Of a stretch of DNA of 64,000 nt, positions 16,918 to 25,159 are shown piece after piece. Each line of letters starts with the position of its first letter. Positions within the stretch are counted from its first letter, which is position 1. Below the pieces are notes generated by a model. That model saw nothing but the letters and a program-made list of their open reading frames with translations. It did no database searches and was not told where the DNA came from. The position numbers and the translations under genes were made by a program. Source of the stretch: Nioella sp965215655 (GTDB lineage: Bacteria; Pseudomonadota; Alphaproteobacteria; Rhodobacterales; Rhodobacteraceae). Location of the stretch: positions 434,001 to 498,000 of the forward strand of contig NZ_OZ244111.1 in the NCBI RefSeq assembly GCF_965215655.1. Reading direction: 5' to 3'.

Positions 16918-18738
16918 TCAGCCCGCCGCGCGGGATTGGCGCTTGCGCTCATGCGGGTCGAGGAAGCGCTTGCGCAGGCGGATTGCGTTCGGCGTGACCT
17001 CCACCAGTTCGTCATCGTCGATATAAGCGATGGCCTGTTCCAGCGTCATGGTGACCGGCGTGGTCAGGCGCACCGCCTCATCCGTGCCGGACGCGCGCAC
17101 GTTGGTCAGTTTCTTACCCTTCAGCGGGTTCACTTCCAGATCGTTGTCACGGCTGTGCTCGCCGATGATCATGCCGGTATAGACCGGCTCCTGCGCGCCG
17201 ATGAACATCTTGCCGCGATCTTCGAGGTTCCACAGCGCATAGGCCACGGACACCCCGTTCTCCATCGAGATCAGCACACCCTGACGCCGGCCCGGGATCG
17301 GCCCGCGATAGGGGGACCATTCGTGGAACACCCGGTTCAGAACGCCAGAGCCGCGCGTGTCGGTCAGGAATTCGCCGTGATAACCGATGAGCCCGCGGGA
17401 GGGCACATGGGCGATGATCCGGGTCTTGCCCGCGCCGCCGGGGCGCATCTCGACCAGATCGCCCTTGCGGGGGCCGGTCAGCTTTTCGATCACCGCGCCG
17501 GAATACTCGTCATCCACGTCGATGGTAACTTCCTCGATCGGCTCCAGCTTCTGATCGCCATCGTCGCGGAACAGCACCTGCGGGCGGGAGATCGACAGTT
17601 CGAACCCCTCGCGGCGCATGTTCTCGATCAGAACGCCCATCTGCAATTCGCCCCGGCCCGCGACCTCGAAGGCCTCGCCGCCCGGCGTGTCGGTGACCTT
17701 GATGGCGACGTTCGATTCCGCCTCTTTCATCAGGCGCTCGCGGATGACGCGGGACTGTACCTTCTTGCCGTCGCGGCCCGCCAGCGGGCTGTCATTGATG
17801 CCGAAGGTGACGGTGATGGTGGGAGGGTCAATCGGCTGCGCGGCCAGCGGCTCGTCCACGGCCAGCGCGCAGATGGTATCGGCCACGGTGGCCTTGGTCA
17901 TGCCCGCGAGGGAGACGATATCGCCGGCCTGCGCCTCTTCGATATCCTGCTGCGCCAGACCCCGGAAGGCCTGGATGCGGGTGACGCGGAACTGTTCCAC
18001 CTTCTCGCCCATGCGGCTGAGCGCCTGAACTGTGGCCCCCACCTTCAGCTTGCCCGATTCAACCCGGCCGGTCAGCAGGCGACCCACGAATGGATCGGAG
18101 CCGAGCGTGGTGGCCAGCATCCGGAAATCCTCGCCCTGATGGGCCAGTTGCTTCGGTTTGGGCACGTGGTTCACGATCAGGTTGAACAGCGCATGCAGAT
18201 CCTTGCGCGGCCCGTCGAGATCGGCATCCGCCCAACCGGAGCGGCCCGAGGCATAGAGATGCGGGAAATCGAGCTGGTCTTCACTGGCATCCAGCGTCGC
18301 GAAGAGGTCAAAGCATTCATCAAGCGCCCGGTCAGGCTCCGCATCCGGCTTGTCGACCTTGTTCAGAACCACGATGGGGCGCAGGCCGAGCGCAAGCGCC
18401 TTGGAGGTCACGAACTTGGTCTGTGGCATTGGGCCTTCTGCGGCATCGACCAGCAGCACCACGCCATCGACCATCGACAGGATGCGCTCCACCTCGCCGC
18501 CGAAATCGGCGTGGCCGGGGGTGTCCACGATATTGATGCGGGTGCCCTTCCATTCCACCGATGTGGGCTTGGCGAAGATGGTGATCCCGCGTTCGCGTTC
18601 CAGATCATTGGAATCCATGGCCCGTTCGGCCACGGCCTGGTTGGCGCGGAAGGCGCCGGATTGCTTCAGAAGCTCGTCGACGAGGGTGGTTTTACCATGG
18701 TCGACATGCGCGATGATCGCGATATTGCGGAGGTCCAT
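16918..18738 (-). CDS. typA: translational GTPase TypA/BipA
   Basis: The 606-residue ribosome-associated GTPase assists ribosome assembly and stress adaptation. The G domain is complete: AHVDHGKTT (G1), RGITI (G2), DTPGHADFGGEVER (G3) and NKVDKPDAEPDR (G4), followed by EF-Tu-like and EF-G-like domains and the TypA-specific C-terminus (GGAGKTRIIAHVPSRGLIGY). Start MDLRNIAIIAHVDHG is standard. It stands alone, ending at a hairpin terminator. Confidence 0.97.
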   Translation of the reverse strand: MDLRNIAIIAHVDHGKTTLVDELLKQSGAFRANQAVAERAMDSNDLERERGITIFAKPTSVEWKGTRINIVDTPGHADFGGEVERILSMVDGVVLLVDAAEGPMPQTKFVTSKALALGLRPIVVLNKVDKPDAEPDRALDECFDLFATLDASEDQLDFPHLYASGRSGWADADLDGPRKDLHALFNLIVNHVPKPKQLAHQGEDFRMLATTLGSDPFVGRLLTGRVESGKLKVGATVQALSRMGEKVEQFRVTRIQAFRGLAQQDIEEAQAGDIVSLAGMTKATVADTICALAVDEPLAAQPIDPPTITVTFGINDSPLAGRDGKKVQSRVIRERLMKEAESNVAIKVTDTPGGEAFEVAGRGELQMGVLIENMRREGFELSISRPQVLFRDDGDQKLEPIEEVTIDVDDEYSGAVIEKLTGPRKGDLVEMRPGGAGKTRIIAHVPSRGLIGYHGEFLTDTRGSGVLNRVFHEWSPYRGPIPGRRQGVLISMENGVSVAYALWNLEDRGKMFIGAQEPVYTGMIIGEHSRDNDLEVNPLKGKKLTNVRASGTDEAVRLTTPVTMTLEQAIAYIDDDELVEVTPNAIRLRKRFLDPHERKRQSRAAG

Positions 18739-18822
18739 CCGAGTGGGCCTTTCAAGATAAGAGAGTTGCGAGGGGCGTTACAGCGCCACGACAGGAATGG
18801 CCAGAGTGAAATGACCGCAGGG

Positions 18823-19065
18823 TCAGATGCTTTTTCCGCCTCGAAACAGGCTGAGAAGGCATAAAAGTGAGAAACCGGCAGCCAGCACACCCCAAAAGGC
18901 CGACCCTAATGTGATCACTTCCTGGGTCAAAGGGTCATAGCAGCGCCCCTGTTCGTTGAAGCAGTCCCGGTGCTGCCAGTAACGCTCTACGAAGGCCCAG
19001 ATAAAGAAAGCGGCAAGCAGGGCATAGACACCCGCACGCACCGGACGCCGAAGGCGCCAAGTCAT
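18823..19065 (-). CDS. small two-helix membrane protein downstream of irr
   Basis: An 80-residue protein with two transmembrane segments (VYALLAAFFIWAFVE and FWGVLAAGFSLLCLLSLF) and a short loop carrying two cysteines (DCFNEQGRCYD). Its ATG overlaps the irr stop in a TGATG junction, so it is translationally coupled to irr. I do not recognise the family. The paired cysteines could form a disulfide on the outer face. Confidence 0.6.
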   Translation of the reverse strand: MTWRLRRPVRAGVYALLAAFFIWAFVERYWQHRDCFNEQGRCYDPLTQEVITLGSAFWGVLAAGFSLLCLLSLFRGGKSI

Positions 19066-19481
19066 CAGGTTTTACGCAGGCGCACGACCACGTCGAGTTT
19101 GGCAACCTCATAGCCTTCGGGCGGGGTCGGCAGCGCGGCAATCTTCAGCTCCGATTTCGCGGCATCGACCAACTGGCCGTCTTCCTCGAAATAGAAATGC
19201 GGATGGTCATCCATGCGGGTGTCAAAATAGCTGCGGGTGCCATCAACTGTGACTTCCTGCACCAGCCCCGCCTCGCAGAAGGCGCGCAGCGTGTTGTAGA
19301 CCGTGGCCAAAGACACCTTGTCCCCCGCCGCGACACTGGCGGCATGCAGCCCTTCCGCCGTCACATGCCGATCCTGCCCGTCACCCACCAGAAGCGTTGC
19401 CAGCGAGAGGCGCTGGCGGGTGGGGCGGAGGTCTGCCTGGGCGAGCCATTTGGTGCTGCGTTCAAGAGCTTCTGGCGTCAT
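19065..19481 (-). CDS. irr: iron response regulator Irr (Fur family)
   Basis: A Fur-superfamily regulator of about 138 residues, with the winged-helix core (LRPTRQRLSLATLL, SLATVYNTLRAFCEAGLVQEV) and the DDHPHFYFEEDGQLVD segment holding the His cluster typical of Irr, which controls haem and iron genes in Rhizobiales and Rhodobacterales. No N-terminal haem-regulatory Cys-Pro motif is visible. Several in-frame starts exist. The -10 box (19511-19516) lies only 2 bases before the ATG at 19508, so the start must be downstream; I prefer 19481 over 19493. It is divergent from fabA and coupled to a small membrane protein. Confidence 0.85.
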   Translation of the reverse strand: MTPEALERSTKWLAQADLRPTRQRLSLATLLVGDGQDRHVTAEGLHAASVAAGDKVSLATVYNTLRAFCEAGLVQEVTVDGTRSYFDTRMDDHPHFYFEEDGQLVDAAKSELKIAALPTPPEGYEVAKLDVVVRLRKT

Positions 19482-19510
19482 CTGGGGTCTCATCTTGCGT
19501 GCTGACATGT

Positions 19511-19540
19511 AATATAGGCGCGCAGGGCACCGGTTTTCAA
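19511..19540 (-). promoter_or_regulatory. sigma-70-type promoter for irr
   Basis: On the minus strand TTGAAA (19540-19535) and TATATT (19516-19511) are separated by 18 bases. Transcription would begin near 19504, which rules out the ATG at 19508 as the irr start. Confidence 0.55.
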
Positions 19541-19669
19541 ACGGATTCGGGTTGACGCACCGTCGCGGGGCCAACAGGTGTTACCTTGCGTCCCCACTTG
19601 TGCAGGTGCTAGGGGATGTCGAATTTGGCTGCACAGACGGCCGCAGACCACGGGAAGGGGCGAGGACAC

Positions 19670-20179
19670 ATGGCAGACTATCCCACGAGTTTCGATCGGG
19701 ACGATCTTCTGAAATGCGCACGCGGAGAGCTGTTTGGCCCCGGCAATGCGCAGCTGCCCGAACCGCCCATGCTGATGATGGACCGGATCACCGACATCTC
19801 GGGCGATGGTGGCGCCCATGGCAAGGGGCACGTGGTGGCGGAGTTCGATATCAATCCCGACCTGTGGTTCTTCTCGTGCCATTTCCCCGGTAACCCGATC
19901 ATGCCCGGCTGCCTGGGGCTGGATGGACTGTGGCAGCTCACCGGCTTCAACCTCGGCTGGCGCGGCTGGCAGGGGCGGGGCTACGCGCTTGGCGTGGGTG
20001 AGGTGAAACTGACCGGCATGGTCCGCCCTGACCGCAAGATGCTGACCTACAAGGTGGATTTCACCAAGGCGCTGCAAACCCGCCGCCTGACCATGGGCGT
20101 CGCCGACGGCATCGTCGAGGCGGATGGCGAAGTGATTTATCAGGTCAAGGACATGAAGGTGGCGCTCAGCGAAAGCTGA
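19670..20179 (+). CDS. fabA: 3-hydroxydecanoyl-ACP dehydratase/isomerase
   Basis: The 169-residue enzyme dehydrates 3-hydroxydecanoyl-ACP and isomerises the trans-2 to the cis-3 product, starting unsaturated fatty acid synthesis. The hot-dog fold catalytic residues are His71 in HFPGNPIMPGC and Asp85 in GLDGLWQL. Start MADYPTSFDR matches the family, preceded by GGGGCGAGG. It diverges from irr. In related genomes fabB and fabI usually follow directly; here they lie 5 kb downstream. Confidence 0.96.
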   Translation: MADYPTSFDRDDLLKCARGELFGPGNAQLPEPPMLMMDRITDISGDGGAHGKGHVVAEFDINPDLWFFSCHFPGNPIMPGCLGLDGLWQLTGFNLGWRGWQGRGYALGVGEVKLTGMVRPDRKMLTYKVDFTKALQTRRLTMGVADGIVEADGEVIYQVKDMKVALSES

Positions 20180-20222
20180 TCCTGCACAGCACCTTTCCGC
20201 TTCCAAAGATAACGGCAGGCCC

Positions 20223-20669
20223 ATGACTGACAATAAGCGGGTCGTTCTTTCCAGCGATCATGCGGCCATCGCGCTGCGTCAGGCCGTGGCCGATCACATC
20301 GCCGCCGCCGGGTGGGACGTGGTCGATATCGGCCCCACCACGCCCGAAAGCACACACTACCCCCTTCATGGCAAGGCGGCGGCAGACCGCGTGGCGTTGG
20401 GCGATTGCGCGCTTGGCATCATCCTGTGCGGCACAGGTCAGGGCATCATGATGGCCGCCAACAAGGTGCCCGGCATCCGCTGTGGCGTGTGTTCGGACAC
20501 GTTCTCCGCCGCCATGATCCGCCAGCACAACGACGCCAACATGCTGTCCATCGGCGCGCGTGTCGTGGGCGAAGGGCTGGCCCTGGCAATCGTCGATGCC
20601 TTCCTGAACGCCGAATTCGAGGGTGGCCGCCATGCCGCCCGTGTGGACATGATCGAGCCAAAGGGCTGA
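20223..20669 (+). CDS. rpiB: ribose-5-phosphate isomerase B
   Basis: A 148-residue RpiB/LacAB-family isomerase interconverting ribose-5-phosphate and ribulose-5-phosphate in the pentose phosphate pathway. The active-site segment is CGTGQGIMMAANK with Cys69 as the catalytic base; the N-terminal SSDHAAIALR binds phosphate together with the RQHNDANMLSIGAR segment. It sits 43 bp after fabA on the same strand and may be co-transcribed, although the functions are unrelated. Confidence 0.95.
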   Translation: MTDNKRVVLSSDHAAIALRQAVADHIAAAGWDVVDIGPTTPESTHYPLHGKAAADRVALGDCALGIILCGTGQGIMMAANKVPGIRCGVCSDTFSAAMIRQHNDANMLSIGARVVGEGLALAIVDAFLNAEFEGGRHAARVDMIEPKG

Positions 20670-20733
20670 TTCTCGGGAAACACTTGATCTGCACAATCTA
20701 ACGGGTCGCTTCTTGGCCCGAGCCTGCAACAGG

Positions 20734-21687
20734 TCAGCTTTGAATCGGGGCACCATCCGGGTGGAAAAGATGCATCCGGCTTGCTTGCCTGTCGATCTCT
20801 TCTTCACCACGGCGCATCGCGTTCAGGATCCAGCGATATTCTTCGGTGGACTCCAGCCCCTTCCGACACACCAGCCAAAAGCGAGAGAATGGGGCTATGG
20901 CCATGTCAAAGGGCGCGACCAACGATCCTTTCGCCAATTGTTCGGACGACAGGAATGAGCCTGCAATCGCCACATGCCCGGTTGCGATTGCGGTATCGAC
21001 CGCACTTGCCGTGTCTGCGCAGCTGACGGCGAAGTCGCGCGGAGGTTCCAACCCGTTGATCCGGAACCAGGGCGCCCAGGTGGTGTCCTCCATGCCGGTG
21101 TCGAGCGCAAATTCGACCCCGATCAAACCCTGTTTGGACAGGTCCGCGGGCTTGTGGACGAACCGGGCCACATCCGGGCGCATGAGGGGTGTGAACCACG
21201 TTCGAAGCAGCGGTTCCCAATGCAGATCCCCCTCGGGTTCCAGAGCCCACCTGATAGCTAGATCAACCTCACCGCTAGCGACGTCGCGCTTCTGTTTGCT
21301 CAGATCCCAGGAAATTCGCAGATTGGGCAAGGGGTTTTCTGCCTTCGACAGGGCTGGCATGACCCAACTGTGAACGGCCTTCGCAGGGCCGCTGATCTTG
21401 AGCGTCTTAACCGGCATTGGTTCATGCGCAGCGTCCCAGGCTGTTTGGATCGTCTCGAAAACCGACCCGAGATTGGCCAGCAACTGGCGCCCCCTTTCGG
21501 TCAGCTCAACCGCCCGGTGCTTGCGCATGAACAGGGTTACGCCAAGCTCTGCCTCCAGCTGCTTGATCTGAAATCCGACAGCTGCAGGTGTCACGAACAG
21601 CTCGTCCGCGGCCTTGGCGAAGCTCAGGTTCCGTGCGGCCGCTTCGAACGTTCTCAGAGAAGTCAGCGAGGGAAGGCGTTTCGACAT
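20734..21687 (-). CDS. LysR-family transcriptional regulator (GcvA-like)
   Basis: A 317-residue LysR regulator: N-terminal helix-turn-helix (LPSLTSLRTFEAAARNLSFAKAA, then VTPAAVGFQIKQLEAELG) and a C-terminal ligand-binding domain with the GcvA-type pattern (VDLAIRWALEPEGDLHWEPLL). Start MSKRLPSL at 21687 matches GcvA/AmpR-like members. It is divergent from a small secreted-protein gene with a 115-bp shared promoter region, the usual LysR arrangement, so that gene is its likely target. The ligand is unknown. Confidence 0.9.
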   Translation of the reverse strand: MSKRLPSLTSLRTFEAAARNLSFAKAADELFVTPAAVGFQIKQLEAELGVTLFMRKHRAVELTERGRQLLANLGSVFETIQTAWDAAHEPMPVKTLKISGPAKAVHSWVMPALSKAENPLPNLRISWDLSKQKRDVASGEVDLAIRWALEPEGDLHWEPLLRTWFTPLMRPDVARFVHKPADLSKQGLIGVEFALDTGMEDTTWAPWFRINGLEPPRDFAVSCADTASAVDTAIATGHVAIAGSFLSSEQLAKGSLVAPFDMAIAPFSRFWLVCRKGLESTEEYRWILNAMRRGEEEIDRQASRMHLFHPDGAPIQS

Positions 21688-21802
21688 TTGGCACAAGAAT
21701 ATCTTGCCCAAGCGGAAAATCAATCTCGTTTGTCACAAAGCCCCGCGCCCGGCACGTTGTCCATACCAGCTTCGGCACCCATCAAACAACAAGGAGACAA
21801 CC

Positions 21803-22156
21803 ATGACCCGCACGATTTTCACTACCGCCGCTCTCGTTTTGGCCACAGTAATCCCGGCGCAGGCGGAACAATTCGCCGTTCGGATCGACGCCGCATATCA
21901 GGGCGCCAATGATCGCCTGATGGAAGCTATGCAGATCACCGAGATTGACAGTTTCTCCCAAGGCGATGCGCACTATGTCGTGCTCGACGCGCCCGATGAA
22001 GCCTATGTTGAGGCTTTCTTCTTCGCCATCGGGCGCGATGCGATCGAACTCAATACGCTCGACGCAGATTGGCGCGCACCCGGCATGGATGGACTGTCAG
22101 TGGCACAAAGGCTCGACTTTCTGCGGGCCATTCACTGTGAATTCTGCACCAGCTGA
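21803..22156 (+). CDS. small secreted protein divergent from LysR gene
   Basis: A 117-residue protein with a signal peptide (cleavage likely after IPAQA) and a compact acidic domain containing DAPDEAYVEAFFFAIGRDAIE. It ends HCEFCTS, leaving a CxxC-like pair at the C-terminus. The ATG is preceded by AAGGAG at ideal spacing. Family unknown. Its position opposite the LysR gene suggests regulation by it. Confidence 0.7.
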   Translation: MTRTIFTTAALVLATVIPAQAEQFAVRIDAAYQGANDRLMEAMQITEIDSFSQGDAHYVVLDAPDEAYVEAFFFAIGRDAIELNTLDADWRAPGMDGLSVAQRLDFLRAIHCEFCTS

Positions 22157-22595
22157 TTGCCACGGCCACCCCCGCTTCAAGGCTAGGATGGTTTGGCCAG
22201 CTTGACGCTTACCTCTTCCGGCTGATCTGCCATCCGACACCCCGCAGGGAACCCGCATCAGGGTCCATGCGGGGTGCTTTTGCGCATGCATCGCCCGCGC
22301 TACGGCCAATGCGCCGGAAAGTCCTGCCATGTCCGGTTGGCGCTATCCTGGTTCTCTGTCTCTTGCACCCCGCCCCGGCAATGCTCTTGAAAGACGAAAG
22401 CAAAGCGAGGGGGACCACTTGCACCGGGCAGTTGTCACGGGCCTAGCGATCGTCTCGTCGGTCGAAAACAATGCAGAAGAGCTAACGGCCAGCCGGAAAG
22501 CGGATCGGTCGGGCGTCAAGAGCTGACACCCGTTACAACACCCGATGATGGGCTGCGGTCGTCGCGGCTTTGTCTCGCGTGACGCACGAGTCCAG
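22157..22595. other. intergenic region with fabB remnant
   Basis: These 439 bp hold no intact gene. The first 200 bp show nothing recognisable. A degenerate copy of the fabB 5' end and its leader occupies 22362-22526, and the rest leads into the 3' end of the minus-strand regulator. Confidence 0.75.
22362..22526 (+). pseudogene. degenerate 5' fragment of fabB with its leader
   Basis: Aligned with the intact fabB leader and start (25103-25258), this segment shares the CTTGCACC start, the CCCGGCAATGC block and a degraded ribosome site. The coding part keeps VVTGL, IVSS and the AEE-TAS pattern of the KAS I N-terminus. About 80 of 99 aligned coding positions are identical by hand count. The ATG has become TTG (22419) and a TGA closes the frame after 35 codons. 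It marks a duplication of the fabB 5' end on the far side of the regulator/lyase cassette. Confidence 0.85.
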
Positions 22596-24137
22596 TCATT
22601 CAGGGGGAACTCCCACGGCCTCCATGGCTGCGAGCCAGCGGTCGAGTGCGCCCGGGGCCGTCCACATCCCGGTGTGGTCCGCCCGTATCCCGGCAAGTGT
22701 GCAGGTCGGGTTCTGAGCGAGATATGCGCCGATCGCATCTGCCGCCTTTTGCTTGTTCCCCAGGCAGTGATGGATGGCCGCGAGATCCTTGTAGGCAGCC
22801 ACCGGCATTGACGGGCACCCGAGGAATTCCTCCAGCGCGGTCTGGCACTCTCCCGCCTGCCAAAGCGCCCAGACCTTCGTCCAAACGACACTGAACCCAT
22901 AGAGCGGATCGATCCGTTCCGCCTGAGCGATCACGTCGAGCGCCTCGTCCGTCTCTCCCATAAACACCAACGCATCGGCCAGACCGACGAGGATCAGCGA
23001 TGAGGACGGGTTCAACTCTGCCCCTCTGCGAAATGCGCCAATGGCCGCGGGTACGTCTCGGTTGAACAGCATCACGCGCCCGAGTGCGAGGTAAGCCATG
23101 AAATTGTTCGGGTCCAGTTCCACAGCTTTGCGCGCCAGCCCCTGCATGCGCGTGCGTGTCGCGTCCTGATTGCCCTCGATCCAGCCATGTCGCAGCCCAT
23201 TTCGCAAGGCAAGGGCCTGGCCCAGATACCCCCAGGCGGAGTCCGGATAGTCGCGGATTGCCGCTTCCTGCTCTTGAAGATTGATCAGCAGGTTCTCTCG
23301 GCTGAAATTGCGCATGATCCGACTTTGCGCGGCGTTCGTGATCATAAGCGCATTCACATCCCCCGCCGACATCTTGGCCTCAGCCGTATCAACAACGCTG
23401 AAGCCAATGGCATTCGCGATCCTGGCGCTGATCCGGCTGTTGGTTTCCAGAAGGTCCGCAAGGGGCACATCCATCTCCTCGGCCCAGATATGCGCCTCGG
23501 TCTCACCGTCGATCAGCTGCACCGTGATGCGCAGCCGTTCACCGTCATATTGCTGGCTCCCCTCGACAACAAAATCGGCCCCAAGTCTGGACGCGATCTC
23601 TGCAATACCAAGGTCTATCTCGCGGAACTGAGCGGCCGACTTGCGAGAGATCACCGTCATTTGCGGATTGCGCGCGAGCGCGGTGATGATGTTCTCACTG
23701 ACCGCGTCGCTCAGAAAGCCCTTGTGCGGGGCGGCACTCAGATCATCGAAGGGCAGGACCGCGATCACAGGCGGTTCGGCGGTCGACCGGCGGCGAAGCG
23801 CGTCTTGCCGGGTGGGGACCAGTCGATATCCCTCGCGCGGCACGGTTTCGACGATGGTTTTCTTGGCGTCGCCAATCACGCGGCGTATCTCGGCGATGCA
23901 TTGTGCCACGCTGTCGGGCGAAACGGCCCTGCCCGACCAGATGCGTTCGATCAATACGTCTCGCGTGACCGTGCGCCCTGGTGTCTCAGCGAGAAACGAT
24001 AGGACTTCACGCGATTGGTGGCGCAGGTCGAGCTCGGTCCCGTCATCGTCAAAAACGCGGCCCGAGGCGCAGTCAAGGGTCACCCTTCCAAGGCGTATTT
24101 CAAAAGAATTCAACCTATTTCGTTTGGCGAAACGCAT
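22596..24137 (-). CDS. CadC-like transcriptional regulator with TPR repeats
   Basis: A protein of about 513 residues. The N-terminal OmpR-type winged helix spans roughly residues 8-105 (VFDDDGTELDLRHQSREVLSFL, then VSPDSVAQCIAEIRRVIGD and VPREGYRLV). A TolB/FlgO-like segment follows (IAVLPFDDLSAAPHKGFLSDAVSENI, then GADFVVEGSQQY), and the C-terminal half is TPR repeats (AYLALGRVMLFNRDVPAAIGAF). No transmembrane helix is seen, unlike CadC. This layout is common in alphaproteobacterial adenylate-cyclase-like regulators. The start at 24137 is uncertain; the frame is open to 24494. It is divergent from a secreted lyase-like gene, its probable target. Confidence 0.8.
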   Translation of the reverse strand: MRFAKRNRLNSFEIRLGRVTLDCASGRVFDDDGTELDLRHQSREVLSFLAETPGRTVTRDVLIERIWSGRAVSPDSVAQCIAEIRRVIGDAKKTIVETVPREGYRLVPTRQDALRRRSTAEPPVIAVLPFDDLSAAPHKGFLSDAVSENIITALARNPQMTVISRKSAAQFREIDLGIAEIASRLGADFVVEGSQQYDGERLRITVQLIDGETEAHIWAEEMDVPLADLLETNSRISARIANAIGFSVVDTAEAKMSAGDVNALMITNAAQSRIMRNFSRENLLINLQEQEAAIRDYPDSAWGYLGQALALRNGLRHGWIEGNQDATRTRMQGLARKAVELDPNNFMAYLALGRVMLFNRDVPAAIGAFRRGAELNPSSSLILVGLADALVFMGETDEALDVIAQAERIDPLYGFSVVWTKVWALWQAGECQTALEEFLGCPSMPVAAYKDLAAIHHCLGNKQKAADAIGAYLAQNPTCTLAGIRADHTGMWTAPGALDRWLAAMEAVGVPPE

Positions 24138-24249
24138 CCCCAGGCTCTCTACTCCGACCAGTGCCTCAGGCCGCTGCACCTTCTCTCCCACCAGCGGCCC
24201 TTTGGCAAAATGCAGGGGCGTCATCCGCTCCCAGGATGGAGGATACGTT

Positions 24250-24987
24250 ATGAAATGCGCAACGAGAATAGCGGGCATTTGGTCGACCGGACCGGCATCT
24301 GTGGTCGCGTCGCGGCACAGCCTTGCGGTTGTTGCACTCCTGCTCCTCGCCGCCCCGGCGGTTTCGCAGGAATTCGACCTGATCACACCACGTGAAGATG
24401 CGCCCGTTCGCAATGCAGACGGAAGCGAGACTTTCCGGCTTCTTCCCGGCGAGTGCAGCGACTTTGAATATTTCTCGGACGAGCTGCAAATCATGACCTC
24501 CGATTGCGGGCGGCAAAGAAACCGGATCGAGTACTACGAAACATCGACCTCAAGCGCCGGAGACCGCCGTTTATACGAGTGGGACATCTTCATTCCGGAG
24601 GATTTCAGCTACTCTGCCACCAATGCGCGACTGACGGTCGGCCAGCTCGAAACCGGCACCGACATGCTGTACGGGTTCGAGCTGAACAACGATGGCTACA
24701 CGTTCCGGGCACAGACCTGCATCCCTGCCGAAGAATTTGGGGAATGGCACAGCATTTCGGTGCGTATCCAGTATGACTCAACGCCCCGTCAGTCCCTTCG
24801 GGATCAAACGCCCGGTGTGCTTGTGGTCGAATGCGATGGCGAGGTGATCGTCGATGGAAGCGGCCGCCCCAACCTAGCCGAAGGCAGTGAGATTCAGTTC
24901 AGGTATGGTCTCTTTGGCGGTATGAATATCGCGGACACGGACAACGTTTCAGTCTCGTTCCGCAATGTCCGGATCACTGCGTGGTAG
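24250..24987 (+). CDS. secreted polysaccharide-lyase-like protein
   Basis: A 245-residue protein with a signal peptide (hydrophobic AVVALLLLAAPAVSQ, residues 26-40) and a beta-rich domain. Segments RRLYEWDIFIPEDFSY, GFELNNDGYTFRAQ and EWHSISVRIQYD recall the jelly-roll fold of heparin-lyase-I/PL20-type enzymes, in which similar strands line the substrate groove. The polysaccharide substrate cannot be told, and it could be a carbohydrate-binding protein instead. GGAGG precedes the ATG at 24250. The gene is divergent from the TPR regulator inside the segment bracketed by fabB sequences. Confidence 0.55.
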   Translation: MKCATRIAGIWSTGPASVVASRHSLAVVALLLLAAPAVSQEFDLITPREDAPVRNADGSETFRLLPGECSDFEYFSDELQIMTSDCGRQRNRIEYYETSTSSAGDRRLYEWDIFIPEDFSYSATNARLTVGQLETGTDMLYGFELNNDGYTFRAQTCIPAEEFGEWHSISVRIQYDSTPRQSLRDQTPGVLVVECDGEVIVDGSGRPNLAEGSEIQFRYGLFGGMNIADTDNVSVSFRNVRITAW

Positions 24988-25159
24988 GCGCCGACCCCAC
25001 GCCGAACCAACTTGTTCCTGCTCTGGCCGACCACCCCGATAAGCTTCGCATCTTGTCCTTCGGATCCCCTGGTCGAACCCATTGCAGGAACAGACACGCC
25101 ACCTTGCACCTTCCCCCGGCAATGCCCTACTAAGACAAGAGCAAAGCAAGGGAGGCCAC

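Noticed and set aside
16912..18864. 650-codon open frame antisense to typA
   Set aside because: It spans exactly the typA gene on the opposite strand, with no motif or ribosome site; typA is certain.
22419..22526. A short functional fabB-like peptide
   Set aside because: The start is degraded to TTG, the frame holds only 35 codons and lacks the active-site region; it is treated as a remnant.
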